A DNA stretch of 64,000 nt, taken from assembly GCF_039697315.1 (NCBI RefSeq), contig NZ_CP155619.1, positions 4,526,001-4,590,000 on the forward strand, given 5' to 3'. Source of the stretch: Pseudomonas abietaniphila (GTDB taxonomy: Bacteria > Pseudomonadota > Gammaproteobacteria > Pseudomonadales > Pseudomonadaceae). Below are positions 7,459-15,412 of this stretch, one piece after another (position 1 is the first letter of the stretch; every line of letters starts with the position of its first letter). A program made the translations under genes and the position numbers. Below the pieces are notes generated by a model, which saw only the letters and a program-made list of their open reading frames with translations, was not told where the DNA came from and ran no database searches.

Positions 7459-8346
7459 ATGGCCGATAGTCGAGAATTAGCGAAAGTTATTGGGAATACG
7501 GTATCGTCTATGGGGGAGGTTGATGATATTCAATACAAGGAATATCAGGAGCATCGTAACGTAATTAGGGCATTTTCAAACGAATTCGATTTGCTCCGCA
7601 TGGTGGTGGAGTCCTATGATGATTTTATGAGTCATCTTGAGAAAGTTGCAGAAAATTTGGCCTCTGCCAAAGAGATGCTCAATCAAAGCGTCTTCGATCC
7701 CCTCGCATTCACTTCAGGTCGTCTATTATTGTCGTATCTCGCTGCTACGAGGACCTTCTTAGATCATACGCAAACTTCCCTAGCTCGTGAATATGGGAAG
7801 AAGTCCGATCAGCTAGCTTACTTTAAGTTGCTGACTGCGCGAGAGCATGATGAGCGTATCTCTTACAGGCTTCTTTATAAGCTGCGTAACTATGTCCAGC
7901 ATTGCGGGATTCCGCCAGTCGAGTTTGCAGTGCAGCACGAGCCTGGCGTTGGGATCAATATTGACTTGACTATGTCGCCCGGAACTTTGCTGTCCGTGTA
8001 CGATGAATGGGGGGCATTTGTAAAAAAAGATCTACAGGAATGTGAGGGCCCGATTTATCTCGTTGGTATCGTGGATGAAAATTTGGAGTCGTTAAAGCGA
8101 ATTTATCTTTCGCTATATGTAAGTAACAAGGCGACTGTGGTTCGGCAAAGTTATTCTTGGGTTTGTCAGCTGATTGGAACTAATAGTCCAGAGGACATAT
8201 TTTGCTTTTTTAATACGCCGGCAGAGGCCGGAGCCAGAACAGGTCCTGTAACCTTCAAAATGGAGTGGATACCAACTCAAGCTCTCCGGCAGGTAAATTG
8301 GGTGGAGGCTGAGCTTGCGGAGTTTCAGGAAGATGGAAATATCTAA
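7459..8346 (+). CDS. Unknown cargo protein with HEPN-like R-x4-H motif
   Basis: A 295-residue protein I do not recognise, AT-rich and 23 bases after the methyltransferase stop, probably in the same transcript. The first 150 residues are predicted helical, and residues 143-148 read RNYVQH, an R-x4-H arrangement embedded in LRNYVQHCGIPP. R-x4-6-H is the active-site signature of HEPN ribonucleases, common among abortive-infection and toxin proteins. The C-terminal half is mixed alpha/beta and also unassigned. There is no signal peptide or membrane helix, so it should be cytosolic. The HEPN link rests on a short motif and helical context only. Confidence 0.7.
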   Translation: MADSRELAKVIGNTVSSMGEVDDIQYKEYQEHRNVIRAFSNEFDLLRMVVESYDDFMSHLEKVAENLASAKEMLNQSVFDPLAFTSGRLLLSYLAATRTFLDHTQTSLAREYGKKSDQLAYFKLLTAREHDERISYRLLYKLRNYVQHCGIPPVEFAVQHEPGVGINIDLTMSPGTLLSVYDEWGAFVKKDLQECEGPIYLVGIVDENLESLKRIYLSLYVSNKATVVRQSYSWVCQLIGTNSPEDIFCFFNTPAEAGARTGPVTFKMEWIPTQALRQVNWVEAELAEFQEDGNI

Positions 8347-8556
8347 CGGGAAAACGGAATGCCAGCGGGCTGACGGGGAAGAATTCTAGTCTGATCGGGG
8401 CGGGGTGCGGTTATGTGCCGCTGGTGAGCAGGAGGCGGAAACTCTGGCGGACATCTGATTTGTACGTGCCCGTTGGAAACCCTTAGAAGAGTTTGGAGCG
8501 GTGAAGGGAGTCTTACCCTCGCCATCGACTTGGGAAGCAGACGGCGAGGGTGACAA

Positions 8557-8676
8557 TCAGCGCTTATTAATCTTTTCAGCGTGGTTAAGGACCATTATAA
8601 TCTCTGGTTTTTTTGCGGCTGGGTTTGGCTTCGGCTTTTCCACCGGCTTAGCGTCAGCTTTTTTTTCGTCGGTCAT
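8557..8676 (-). CDS. 39-residue Lys/Pro-rich peptide, coupled to membrane protein gene
   Basis: A small gene whose ATG at 8676 overlaps the stop of the upstream membrane-protein gene (ATGA), with an AGGA site five bases before it. The peptide begins MTDEKKADAKPVEKPKP, is strongly charged and ends IMVLNHAEKINKR. No family recognised. The four-base overlap, ribosome site and protein-like composition support real coding; an accessory or antidote role for the upstream protein is only a guess from the coupling. Confidence 0.55.
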   Translation of the reverse strand: MTDEKKADAKPVEKPKPNPAAKKPEIIMVLNHAEKINKR

Positions 8677-9197
8677 ATTCCTACTCCGTTGGGAAATGCT
8701 GCGATCCAGAAGTAAAGCACAAGGCTCATGCCTAGTAGGCATGTTGAGCAAAATATTTCTCTGTACGCACTTTCTAAATAGTCTGTCTTTGCCTTAAGCA
8801 CTGGTCTCGCCAGCTGCAATGCATCTTGGCAAGATTCTGCGAGGAGGCTGTACATAGTGATCAGCTCCTCCTCCTCAGCCAGCACATTCACGGTTTTACC
8901 AATGGCGACTGTGGGGCTGTCCGACAGTTTGATGCTGTTGAAGATACGAAACCACACGGAGAAGAGCGCAATAAAGGTCAGTCCTGTGAGTGTCAAAAAT
9001 GCCCACCCTGTGAAGCCCAGGGAGCTCATCTCTCGTAGTTTTGAGGATGCTGCGTTGATGAGTGCCGTGTAGGCAACGATCCCGATGCTTAGGATGCTTA
9101 AAAAGCGACTGGCTTTCTCATCCAGCTTTTTATATCGGTCAAGCTCTTCGTCCAACGCTTTTTTGGAAAGCTCGTACAGGAATTTGTAATTTTCCAT
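8673..9197 (-). CDS. Three-helix membrane protein, possible 2TM effector type
   Basis: A 174-residue protein. A charged amphipathic helix (residues 5-30, ending LDEKASRFL) leads into a first membrane helix (31-49), then a second (62-85), a soluble helical stretch (95-145) and a third hydrophobic helix (150-168). The N-terminal pattern of a charged helix with a conserved K-A-S just before the first membrane segment resembles membrane effector families such as SLATT and PycTM, known from cyclic-nucleotide defence systems, but no nucleotide cyclase or sensor gene is adjacent. The gene is transcribed toward the 295-residue cargo gene and coupled to a 39-residue gene. Identity as an effector is speculative. 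Confidence 0.65.
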   Translation of the reverse strand: MENYKFLYELSKKALDEELDRYKKLDEKASRFLSILSIGIVAYTALINAASSKLREMSSLGFTGWAFLTLTGLTFIALFSVWFRIFNSIKLSDSPTVAIGKTVNVLAEEEELITMYSLLAESCQDALQLARPVLKAKTDYLESAYREIFCSTCLLGMSLVLYFWIAAFPNGVGI

Positions 9198-9699
9198 TAG
9201 ACCTCGTGACGCGCAGGTTTCTGTCGCTGAAGTGACGATTACCAGGTGAAGCTTCGTTTAAAAGCATGGGGCAAAAATGGGGCAATCCGTACGCCATCCT
9301 ATGCCATTTTATGCCCTTCGAGCGTTGTGCAACTTCCTCCGATATCCGCCTGCAGGCCATATCTTGTGAGGCCTACAGACAGTTTTTACGCTAATACCCG
9401 AGCACAATGGGGGTGTGCGAAGAGAGGTCGGAAATTGCTTTATTCATCAGTTATTTAGGCAAATTCGTTGGGAGATTGAGGCAAATGAGGAGCGTCGCGT
9501 GGAACTCCACCTACGTGGGCCGACGTCAGATCCGATTGCTTTTTCGATGGGCGCAAGGTTACCACGCACGTTCGCAGGCCGCAGGTTCGGGTTATTCGTT
9601 GCCTCACGTTTCCGAAGCGACACAAGGCGCTCAGGCCTGTCTAGGCTGTCGAGGCTGCTGTCCGATTCCGGGCAGGCATTTCCAAAAAGGACTTTATGT
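9198..9699. other. Non-coding interval near the right end of the element
   Basis: About 500 bases without a convincing gene. Short open frames on both strands are Arg/Ser-rich and lack ribosome sites. A nine-base direct repeat ATGGGGCAA occurs twice around 9268-9288. I see no integrase, tRNA fragment or clear attachment repeat; the boundary of the element probably falls in or shortly after this interval. Confidence 0.4.
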
Positions 9700-9831
9700 A
9701 TGCGACGTAAACGCGGAAGGGATTCCACCAACGGACGTTTTATCACCCTCGAGGAAGCGCGTCGGCGGCCTCGGGAAACCATCATCGAAACCGTCAGGAA
9801 ACGATGCCCCGAAAAACAGGAGCGCACCTAG
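9700..9831 (+). CDS. 43-residue basic protein, conserved-looking
   Basis: A short gene with AAAAGGA upstream of the ATG at 9700. The product reads RDSTNGRFITLEEARRRP and then a TIIETV motif, followed by a basic tail. This pattern (RD-x3-G-x-FIT-x2-EA-x3-P, then a TxxET block) is familiar from a widespread class of tiny proteins in Pseudomonas and related bacteria that have no established function. The frame is open further upstream but reads as arginine-rich noise there, so the short start is preferred. It is the last gene before cinA. Confidence 0.5.
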   Translation: MRRKRGRDSTNGRFITLEEARRRPRETIIETVRKRCPEKQERT

Positions 9832-9935
9832 GTGACGGGAGCACGCGTGGCCGGGGTTTCAGTCACGCGTCGTCTTGCGCATGAGCAACGCTCGTGTAGC
9901 GTGTGCCCATTGTGTGATCGATAGAGGAGCGTTTC

Positions 9936-10436
9936 GTGGACGACATCACTCAACTGGCTGTCACGCTGGGTCAGTGCCTGCGTGAGTCAGGTGCGCAGGT
10001 CAGCACCGCTGAATCCTGTACCGGTGGCGGGATCGCTGAAGCGATCACGCGTATTCCGGGCAGTTCGGCCTGGTTCGAGGCGGGGTACGTTACATATTCC
10101 AACCGCCAGAAGACGCAACAACTGAATGTGCCTGAAGCGTTGTTCAGTCAGGTGGGCGCAGTCAGCCGGGAGGTGGTCGAGGCCATGGCCCTGGGTGCTC
10201 AACTCCACAGTTCGGCGCAATTTTCGGTCGCGGTCAGCGGTGTTGCGGGCCCCGATGGAGGTTCTGCAGAGAAGCCGGTGGGCACCGTCTGGATTTGCTG
10301 GGGTGCTGCGCAACGGTTGATTGCGCAGCGCTTTCAGTTTGCCGGCGACCGTGATGCGGTGCGCCGACAAACGGTGAAGGCCGCGCTAGAGGGGCTGATC
10401 CAGCTCAGTCGCGGAGAAATACCAAATCAGGGGTAG
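9936..10436 (+). CDS. pncC: CinA C-terminal domain protein (nicotinamide-nucleotide amidase)
   Basis: A 166-residue stand-alone CinA C-terminal domain, GTG start with GAGGAG upstream. The active-site segment TAESCTGGG (residues 24-32, Ser27 the expected nucleophile) is followed by GSSAWFEAGYVTYSN and the C-terminal AVSGVAGPDGG block. The family hydrolyses nicotinamide mononucleotide to nicotinate mononucleotide and ammonia, recycling pyridine nucleotide. In Pseudomonas this gene sits between mutS and recA and is commonly called cinA; the mutS-cinA gap is a frequent site for prophage and tail-type elements, as seen here on its left. Stop to recA start is 85 bases. Confidence 0.92.
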   Translation: MDDITQLAVTLGQCLRESGAQVSTAESCTGGGIAEAITRIPGSSAWFEAGYVTYSNRQKTQQLNVPEALFSQVGAVSREVVEAMALGAQLHSSAQFSVAVSGVAGPDGGSAEKPVGTVWICWGAAQRLIAQRFQFAGDRDAVRRQTVKAALEGLIQLSRGEIPNQG

Positions 10437-10463
10437 GCGCGCGCCTAACCCTGTGGAATAATA

Positions 10464-10479
10464 CTGTCTACTTATACAG
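10464..10479. promoter_or_regulatory. LexA (SOS) box of recA
   Basis: CTGTCTACTTATACAG is an exact CTGT-N8-ACAG match to the gamma-proteobacterial LexA operator, located 42 bases before the recA start and 28 bases after the amidase gene stop. It should make recA, and recX by read-through, DNA-damage inducible. Confidence 0.92.
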
Positions 10480-10521
10480 TTATATCGGCCATCAGGCCTA
10501 ACCGATTACGAGAGGACTTCA

Positions 10522-11586
10522 ATGGACGACAACAAGAAGAAAGCCTTGGCTGCGGCCTTGGGTCAGATCGAGCGTCAGTTCGGCAAAGGCGCCGTGATGC
10601 GCATGGGTGACCATGACCGCCAGGCTATTCCTGCTATCTCCACCGGCTCGCTTGGTCTCGATATCGCGCTGGGTATTGGCGGCCTGCCAAAAGGCCGGAT
10701 CGTTGAAATCTACGGTCCTGAGTCTTCCGGTAAAACCACGTTGACCCTGTCGGTCATCGCCGAAGCACAAAAGATGGGCGCGACGTGTGCGTTCGTCGAC
10801 GCCGAGCACGCACTTGACCCAGAGTACGCCGGCAAACTGGGCGTCAATGTTGACGACCTGCTGGTTTCGCAGCCGGACACCGGTGAACAGGCGCTGGAAA
10901 TCACCGACATGCTGGTGCGCTCCAACGCAATTGACGTCATCGTCGTCGACTCCGTTGCCGCGTTGGTGCCAAAGGCTGAAATCGAAGGCGAAATGGGCGA
11001 CATGCACGTCGGCCTGCAAGCCCGTCTGATGTCTCAGGCGCTGCGTAAGATCACCGGTAACATCAAGAACGCCAACTGCCTGGTTATCTTCATTAACCAG
11101 ATCCGTATGAAAATCGGTGTCATGTTCGGCAGCCCGGAAACCACCACCGGTGGTAACGCGCTGAAGTTCTACGCCTCGGTTCGTCTGGACATCCGCCGTA
11201 CCGGCGCGGTGAAAGAAGGCGACGAAGTGGTGGGCAGCGAAACCCGCGTCAAGGTCGTGAAGAACAAAGTAGCGCCTCCGTTCCGTCAGGCTGAATTCCA
11301 GATTTTGTACGGCAAGGGCATCTACCGTAACGGCGAGATCATCGACCTGGGCGTGCTTCACGGTCTGCTGGAGAAATCCGGTGCCTGGTACAGCTACCAA
11401 GGCAGCAAGATCGGCCAGGGCAAGGCCAACTCGGCCAAGTTCCTGCAGGACAACCCGGAGATCGGTGCGACCCTGGAGAAGCAGATCCGCGAGAAGCTGT
11501 TGACCGCCGCACCTGATGTCAAAGCCCAGTCGTCCCGCGTTGCCGAAGACGACATGGCTGAAGTCGAAGCTGACGCCGATCTCTGA
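10522..11586 (+). CDS. recA: Recombinase RecA
   Basis: A full-length 354-residue RecA. Walker A GPESSGKT lies at 65-72 with Lys71, the Walker B strand [10 protein letters not shown] at about 138-147, and the ssDNA-binding L2 region around GSPETTTGG near residue 205-213. The C-terminal tail is acidic, as in regulated RecA proteins. It catalyses strand exchange in recombinational repair, and its filament triggers LexA self-cleavage. A LexA box precedes it and recX follows within 11 bases. It would also trigger induction if the neighbouring phage-like element uses an SOS-type repressor. Confidence 0.99.
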   Translation: MDDNKKKALAAALGQIERQFGKGAVMRMGDHDRQAIPAISTGSLGLDIALGIGGLPKGRIVEIYGPESSGKTTLTLSVIAEAQKMGATCAFVDAEHALDPEYAGKLGVNVDDLLVSQPDTGEQALEITDMLVRSNAIDVIVVDSVAALVPKAEIEGEMGDMHVGLQARLMSQALRKITGNIKNANCLVIFINQIRMKIGVMFGSPETTTGGNALKFYASVRLDIRRTGAVKEGDEVVGSETRVKVVKNKVAPPFRQAEFQILYGKGIYRNGEIIDLGVLHGLLEKSGAWYSYQGSKIGQGKANSAKFLQDNPEIGATLEKQIREKLLTAAPDVKAQSSRVAEDDMAEVEADADL

Positions 11587-11597
11587 TTGTCGCCGTC

Positions 11598-12068
11598 ATG
11601 CCGGTAGTGCTTGATACGCCCGTCGCCGTACGGCGTACCGCAATGGACCTGCTCGCACGTCGCGAGCACGGTCGAGTCGAGCTGACGCGTAAACTGCGTC
11701 AGCGCGGCGCCCCGCCTGAAATGATTGAAGCCGCCCTCGACCGTTTGACGGAAGAGGGTTTGCTTTCAGAATCCCGTTACCTCGAAAGTTTTGTCTCCTA
11801 CCGTGCCCGGTCCGGCTATGGCCCTTTGCGCATTCGTGAAGAACTGGGGCAGCGAGGTCTGCAACGTTCCGATATTGAGCAAGCGCTGCGGGAGTGCGGT
11901 GTCGATTGGCGAGAAAAGCTGGAAGAGTCCTGGCAGCGAAAGTTCGCCGGGCAGTTGCCCAGAGACGCCCGGGAACGCGGCCAGCAGATGCGCTTTCTGA
12001 GCTATCGCGGGTACCCGCCGGAGCTCATCAGTCGCTTGCTAAGTGGGAAGGGCGGCGACGATTATTAG
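11598..12068 (+). CDS. recX: RecA regulator RecX
   Basis: A 156-residue RecX protein of tandem three-helix repeats. Recognisable segments are [17 protein letters not shown] near the N-terminus, [14 protein letters not shown] in the middle and [15 protein letters not shown] near the C-terminus. RecX caps and destabilises RecA filaments, limiting recombination. It lies 11 bases after recA and is probably co-transcribed, with lower yield from a weaker ribosome site. Length and context are standard for the genus. Confidence 0.97.
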   Translation: MPVVLDTPVAVRRTAMDLLARREHGRVELTRKLRQRGAPPEMIEAALDRLTEEGLLSESRYLESFVSYRARSGYGPLRIREELGQRGLQRSDIEQALRECGVDWREKLEESWQRKFAGQLPRDARERGQQMRFLSYRGYPPELISRLLSGKGGDDY

Positions 12069-12103
12069 TCGCTTGCCTCGATAGAGGCGCGATGTGAGGT
12101 ATG

Positions 12104-12122
12104 TCCCACGCGAGGCGTGGGA
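12104..12122. repeat. Short perfect palindrome after recX
   Basis: Arms TCCCACGC (12104-12111) and GCGTGGGA (12115-12122) around a GAG loop. No T run follows on either strand. The sequence resembles the CCCACGC/GCGTGGG repeats scattered between genes in Pseudomonas genomes and may stabilise the recA-recX transcript end. Confidence 0.65.
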
Positions 12123-12155
12123 ACACCCATCTAAAGCCTGCGAGCGGGCTGCTTG

Positions 12156-13271
12156 TCACGTCGCCTGCATTGGTTCTCGTCCGCGTGACGGTTTCGCATC
12201 CGCCGGTTTTGCCCAGTTCTCGCTCTGGTTAATGAAATCCACCAGCATGCGCAGTCGCCCGTGGTTGCGCCCGTTGAAGGTGAACGCCAGCCGCGTGAGG
12301 TGGCTGAACTGTTCTTCGTCATGCTCTTCCTGATGCCCGTGCTGATGAAAGTGATCGCTCAAACGCAGGTCGGCAAACGCCTCCTGAATATGGGCCAGGG
12401 CTTTCTCGCTCAGTGCGTGGTGCATGCGAATGACGAAGGTATTTTTCAGCCAGCGGCTTGAATGGAAGTTGCTGTAGAACTGGTTGATCTCTTCGACCGC
12501 TTCGTCGGCGCTGTACACCAGTTTCAGCAGGTTCATGTCGGTGGGCAGGATATAGCGGTTGGCCTCGAGCTCGTTTCTGATAAACGTCAGTGCGCCTTCC
12601 CAGAACGTGCCGCCAGGTGCATCCAGCAACACAATGGGTACCAGCGGGCTTTTGCCCGTCTGAATCAAGGTCAGGACTTCCAGCGCTTCGTCCAGTGTGC
12701 CGAACCCACCGGGGCAGAGCACCAGTGCGTCCGCTTCTTTCACGAAGAACAGCTTGCGGGTGAAGAAGAAGTGGAACGGCAGCAGGTTGCCAGTGCCATC
12801 CACAGTGGCGTTCGCGTGTTGCTCGAAGGGCAGGGTGATGTTGAACCCCAGGCTGTAATCCAGTCCCGCGCCTTCGTGGGCCGCGGCCATGATGCCGCCG
12901 CCGGCTCCGGTAATGACCATCAGGTCGGACGCGGCGAGTTTCATGCCCAGCTCCCGGGCCAGGGCGTACATCGGATGCTCGACGGGCGTGCGGGCGGAGC
13001 CGAACACCGTCACTTTACGGCGACCCCGGAACTGTTCGAGTACGCGGAAGGCATTGTCCAGCTCGCGCAGTGCCTGGAGGGTGATCTTGGCGTTCCAGCG
13101 ATTGCGGTCGTCCTGAGCCATGCGCAGGACAGTCAGCATCATGTCCCTGTACAGCGGGAGGTTAGGGCTGTTGGGCGCGACCAGGTTCAACTGTTCGTCG
13201 ACCTTGCGGGTGAGGTCGACGCCGTTGCCCTGGAAGTGACGAGACAACACATCATTGGGTACGTAAGGCAT
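12156..13271 (-). CDS. LOG family nucleotide-binding protein (TIGR00730-like)
   Basis: A 371-residue Rossmann-type protein. The LOG core shows FGSAR at 90-94, TGAGGGIM at 121-128 and the signature PGGFGTLDE at 187-195. Related proteins cleave nucleoside 5'-monophosphates to base and ribose 5-phosphate (PpnN and LOG enzymes). The N-terminal 80 and C-terminal 110 residues extend the core, as in longer LOG proteins of gamma-proteobacteria. The tail contains a His/Glu-rich patch (HFHQHGHQEEHDEE) near 332-345 that could bind metal. AAGGAG precedes the start. It faces recX convergently. Exact substrate is not known from sequence. Confidence 0.85.
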   Translation of the reverse strand: MPYVPNDVLSRHFQGNGVDLTRKVDEQLNLVAPNSPNLPLYRDMMLTVLRMAQDDRNRWNAKITLQALRELDNAFRVLEQFRGRRKVTVFGSARTPVEHPMYALARELGMKLAASDLMVITGAGGGIMAAAHEGAGLDYSLGFNITLPFEQHANATVDGTGNLLPFHFFFTRKLFFVKEADALVLCPGGFGTLDEALEVLTLIQTGKSPLVPIVLLDAPGGTFWEGALTFIRNELEANRYILPTDMNLLKLVYSADEAVEEINQFYSNFHSSRWLKNTFVIRMHHALSEKALAHIQEAFADLRLSDHFHQHGHQEEHDEEQFSHLTRLAFTFNGRNHGRLRMLVDFINQSENWAKPADAKPSRGREPMQAT

Positions 13272-13765
13272 TCAGGCTTTCTCCTTCTGCAGAATCATCG
13301 ATCCTGCCTGTCTCGACAGGATCACGACACCTCATGCGTCGCTGCTGATAGCCCACCTCTGGCGAGGGTCAAGTACGGGATGGCGTCGTATGGCGCCACA
13401 CTGATTCTGCCTATGTCCTTGGGTTGAAAAGAAAAACGTTGAGAGTGACGACAGTGAAAGGCAACCCCCTTTTGCCTATAGAACGTGACGGAAACAGGAC
13501 TGTCCGGGTAAACCAATGGCTTGATGATGTGCCCGAAACGTCGATGCTGGCAACGACTCTTTCTGCGGGCCGTTGAATGTTTTTTCCGCTCGTCGGAGAG
13601 CACGGTCAGCGCTTTTGCGTCTGATTTACTGAATGACAGGGCAGGATAATGCCTTTGCAACCTGGATAGCGTCGCCGCGTGGCATCGCGTGCCCCTGCTG
13701 CGGCCGGAAGTCATCGAGGTTTGCCCGCGCAGGTACAGCGCGTGGACGAGCCAAGGAGGGATGAA
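13272..13765. other. Intergenic region without a convincing gene
   Basis: A 494-base gap between divergent genes. The only notable structure is a hairpin at 13300-13323 (GATCCTG paired with CAGGATC) close to the LOG gene start. A 130-codon open frame on the minus strand is rich in Arg, Ser and His and lacks a ribosome site; I do not treat it as a gene. Confidence 0.5.
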
Positions 13766-13957
13766 ATGGAAATCATCAGGCTGGAAGTCGATCAGGACCT
13801 GTTCCGCTCACTGAGCGAGGCGGCGCGGTGCAATCATTCGACGCTGGAGCAGGAGTGCGTGAAACGCCTGAAACAGAACGGTAGACGTTCTAATTATCTG
13901 CAGGCGCTGGTGGCCGAGTTGCGCGCCGAGGATCAGCAGCGGCGCGCGACGCACTAG
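13766..13957 (+). CDS. Small ribbon-helix-helix-like protein
   Basis: A 63-residue protein starting at the ATG at 13766, preceded by AAGGAGG at good spacing; the longer in-frame start has no such site. It opens with a beta-strand-like MEIIRLEVDQDLFRSL and continues with two helices (EAARCNHSTLEQECVKRL and SNYLQALVAELRAEDQQ). That strand-helix-helix layout is like small Arc/MetJ-type DNA-binding proteins, although the match is weak. It ends seven bases from the convergent secreted-protein gene. Confidence 0.55.
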   Translation: MEIIRLEVDQDLFRSLSEAARCNHSTLEQECVKRLKQNGRRSNYLQALVAELRAEDQQRRATH

Positions 13958-13964
13958 AGAGGGG

Positions 13965-14390
13965 TTATTTCTTCTTGGCAGGTGGTTTCGCGGCGCAATC
14001 AGCGGCAGTGATCTGCTGAGTGGTGATCGGGCGATTGGTTTTGTATTCCGTGAACTCGTAGCGCAGGATTGCGCCCTTGGCCATCAACTGACGGTAACCC
14101 GGGTTGCGGCACACACTCGTGCCCAACTGACGCCCGACCAGTTCAGGGTTCTCGCGCATTTGCTGGGCTTGACCCGCCTGAACGCTCAGGTGGTCGATGA
14201 GGATCTTTCCTTCGACCGTGTAGCCTTGGTCAAGAATGTCTTCGCTGATCGCATTGGGCTTTCCGACGTTGCTTTTCGCCGCGACTTGTTCCAGCTCTTT
14301 GTTCAGTTCGTAATCCTGTTTGGACGCCGCGTTGGCGCACAGCGGAGCGATGAGCAAAAGCGTGAGAGCGGGGGCGATGAGGCGCAGCAT
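13965..14390 (-). CDS. Secreted QSregVF-like protein (PA3611 type)
   Basis: A 141-residue protein with a signal peptide (MLRLIAPALTLLLIAPLCANA, cleavage after about residue 21). The mature part contains KPNAISEDILDQGYTVEGK, ELVGRQLGTSVCRNPGYR and a final TAADC, so two cysteines could form a disulfide. It resembles the small periplasmic protein PA3611 of P. aeruginosa, which lies near recA there too and was reported as quorum-sensing regulated (family QSregVF). A basic Lys/Pro tail follows. Biochemical role is unknown. Confidence 0.7.
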   Translation of the reverse strand: MLRLIAPALTLLLIAPLCANAASKQDYELNKELEQVAAKSNVGKPNAISEDILDQGYTVEGKILIDHLSVQAGQAQQMRENPELVGRQLGTSVCRNPGYRQLMAKGAILRYEFTEYKTNRPITTQQITAADCAAKPPAKKK

Positions 14391-14610
14391 TGGATTCTCC
14401 TGGGGCAGTGAACGTCGTTGGACCGGTAACGTCCACGGGCGTTCACTCGTGACATAGGGCTTTCAAGGCCGGCCAGTATAGGTGAGTCGCATCGACGGAC
14501 ACCAGTGAACCGGGCGCCTCTGATAGACTGCGCCGACTTTTTTCCTGCCGGATATTCATCGTGTCACTGTCTTCCTGCCGTCCAGCGCTGCGCTTCGGGT
14601 GCCTGACCTC

Positions 14611-15339
14611 ATGAGCCACGCTGTCTCGCGTTTACGCGCTGAACGATTGGCCCGCAGCACCAAGCCTTTCATTGCACGCGGCTCGCGGGCGCCACGGTGC
14701 CCTGGCTGTCGGGTCATTGAGAGTTATTGCCTGTGTGCCTGGAAGCCTTCGGTTAACGCGACGTCGGCCGTGTGCCTGTTGATGTACGACACCGAGCCTT
14801 TGAAACCTACCAACACCGGTTGGTTGATCGCCGACGTGATCAAGGACACCGAAGCGTTCACCTGGTCGCGAACCGACGTGGATGAAAAGCTGCCCGCGCT
14901 GCTGAATGATCCGCAGTGGCAGCCCTATATCGTGTTTCCGGGAGAGTTCGTCGCTGCCGAGCGGGTGGTGACAGAGGTGAGCGTTGCGCCGGGCAAGCGC
15001 CCGCTCTTCATATTGCTCGACGCGACGTGGCCGGAAGCCCGCAAGATGTTCCGCAAAAGCCCGTATCTGGATCATCTGCCGGTGCTGAGTCTGGCGCCGG
15101 AGCAGATGTCGCGTTACCGCTTGCGCCGTTCGAAGCGCGACGATCATTTCTGCACCGCAGAAGTGGCGGCCCTGTGCCTGGAACTGGCGGACGATCAACA
15201 GGCGGCCGGGGTGCTGGATGCTTACCTGGATGTGTTCAGCGCCCATTACCTCGGGGCGAAGTTTCAGCGGCCCATTGATCCGGACGACGCCCCGCACAGC
15301 CATCTGAAAGCGTTCATCCAGGCGACCGTCCCGACCTGA
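14611..15339 (+). CDS. DTW-domain tRNA aminocarboxypropyltransferase
   Basis: A 242-residue DTW-domain protein from the ATG at 14611; an upstream GTG at 14599 would add four residues. An N-terminal CPGC ... CLC cysteine set (Cys30, 33, 40, 42) is followed by the family signature LLDATWPEARKM around residue 140 and RLRRSKRDDHFCT near 170. DTW enzymes (TapT type) transfer the 3-amino-3-carboxypropyl group from SAM to a uridine in tRNA, making acp3U. The D-x-T-W motif and cysteines are intact. Ribosome site weak. Ends 73 bases before a convergent transporter gene. Confidence 0.88.
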   Translation: MSHAVSRLRAERLARSTKPFIARGSRAPRCPGCRVIESYCLCAWKPSVNATSAVCLLMYDTEPLKPTNTGWLIADVIKDTEAFTWSRTDVDEKLPALLNDPQWQPYIVFPGEFVAAERVVTEVSVAPGKRPLFILLDATWPEARKMFRKSPYLDHLPVLSLAPEQMSRYRLRRSKRDDHFCTAEVAALCLELADDQQAAGVLDAYLDVFSAHYLGAKFQRPIDPDDAPHSHLKAFIQATVPT

Positions 15340-15412
15340 TGTCGCCCGGCGTATTCAAGTTGAAAGTGCCCCGTCGCAACCTTTGATAAGCCGACCCGAC
15401 CTCAGGAATGAT

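Noticed and set aside
8343..8525. 60-codon minus-strand frame between cargo genes
   Set aside because: Arg/Pro-rich, no ribosome site, no resemblance to known proteins.
9246..9458. Repeat of ATGGGGCAA and short frames thought of as an integrase end or attachment site
   Set aside because: The repeat is only nine bases, no matching copy is visible elsewhere in the window and no integrase motif (R-H-x-x-R, Tyr) is found.
12462..13427. 321-codon plus-strand frame
   Set aside because: It is antisense to the LOG gene, whose motifs are clear; the product is Gln/His/Val-rich as expected for a shadow of GC-rich coding DNA.
13322..13714. 130-codon minus-strand frame in the gap after the LOG gene
   Set aside because: Basic, Ser/His-rich composition and no ribosome site; no family recognised.
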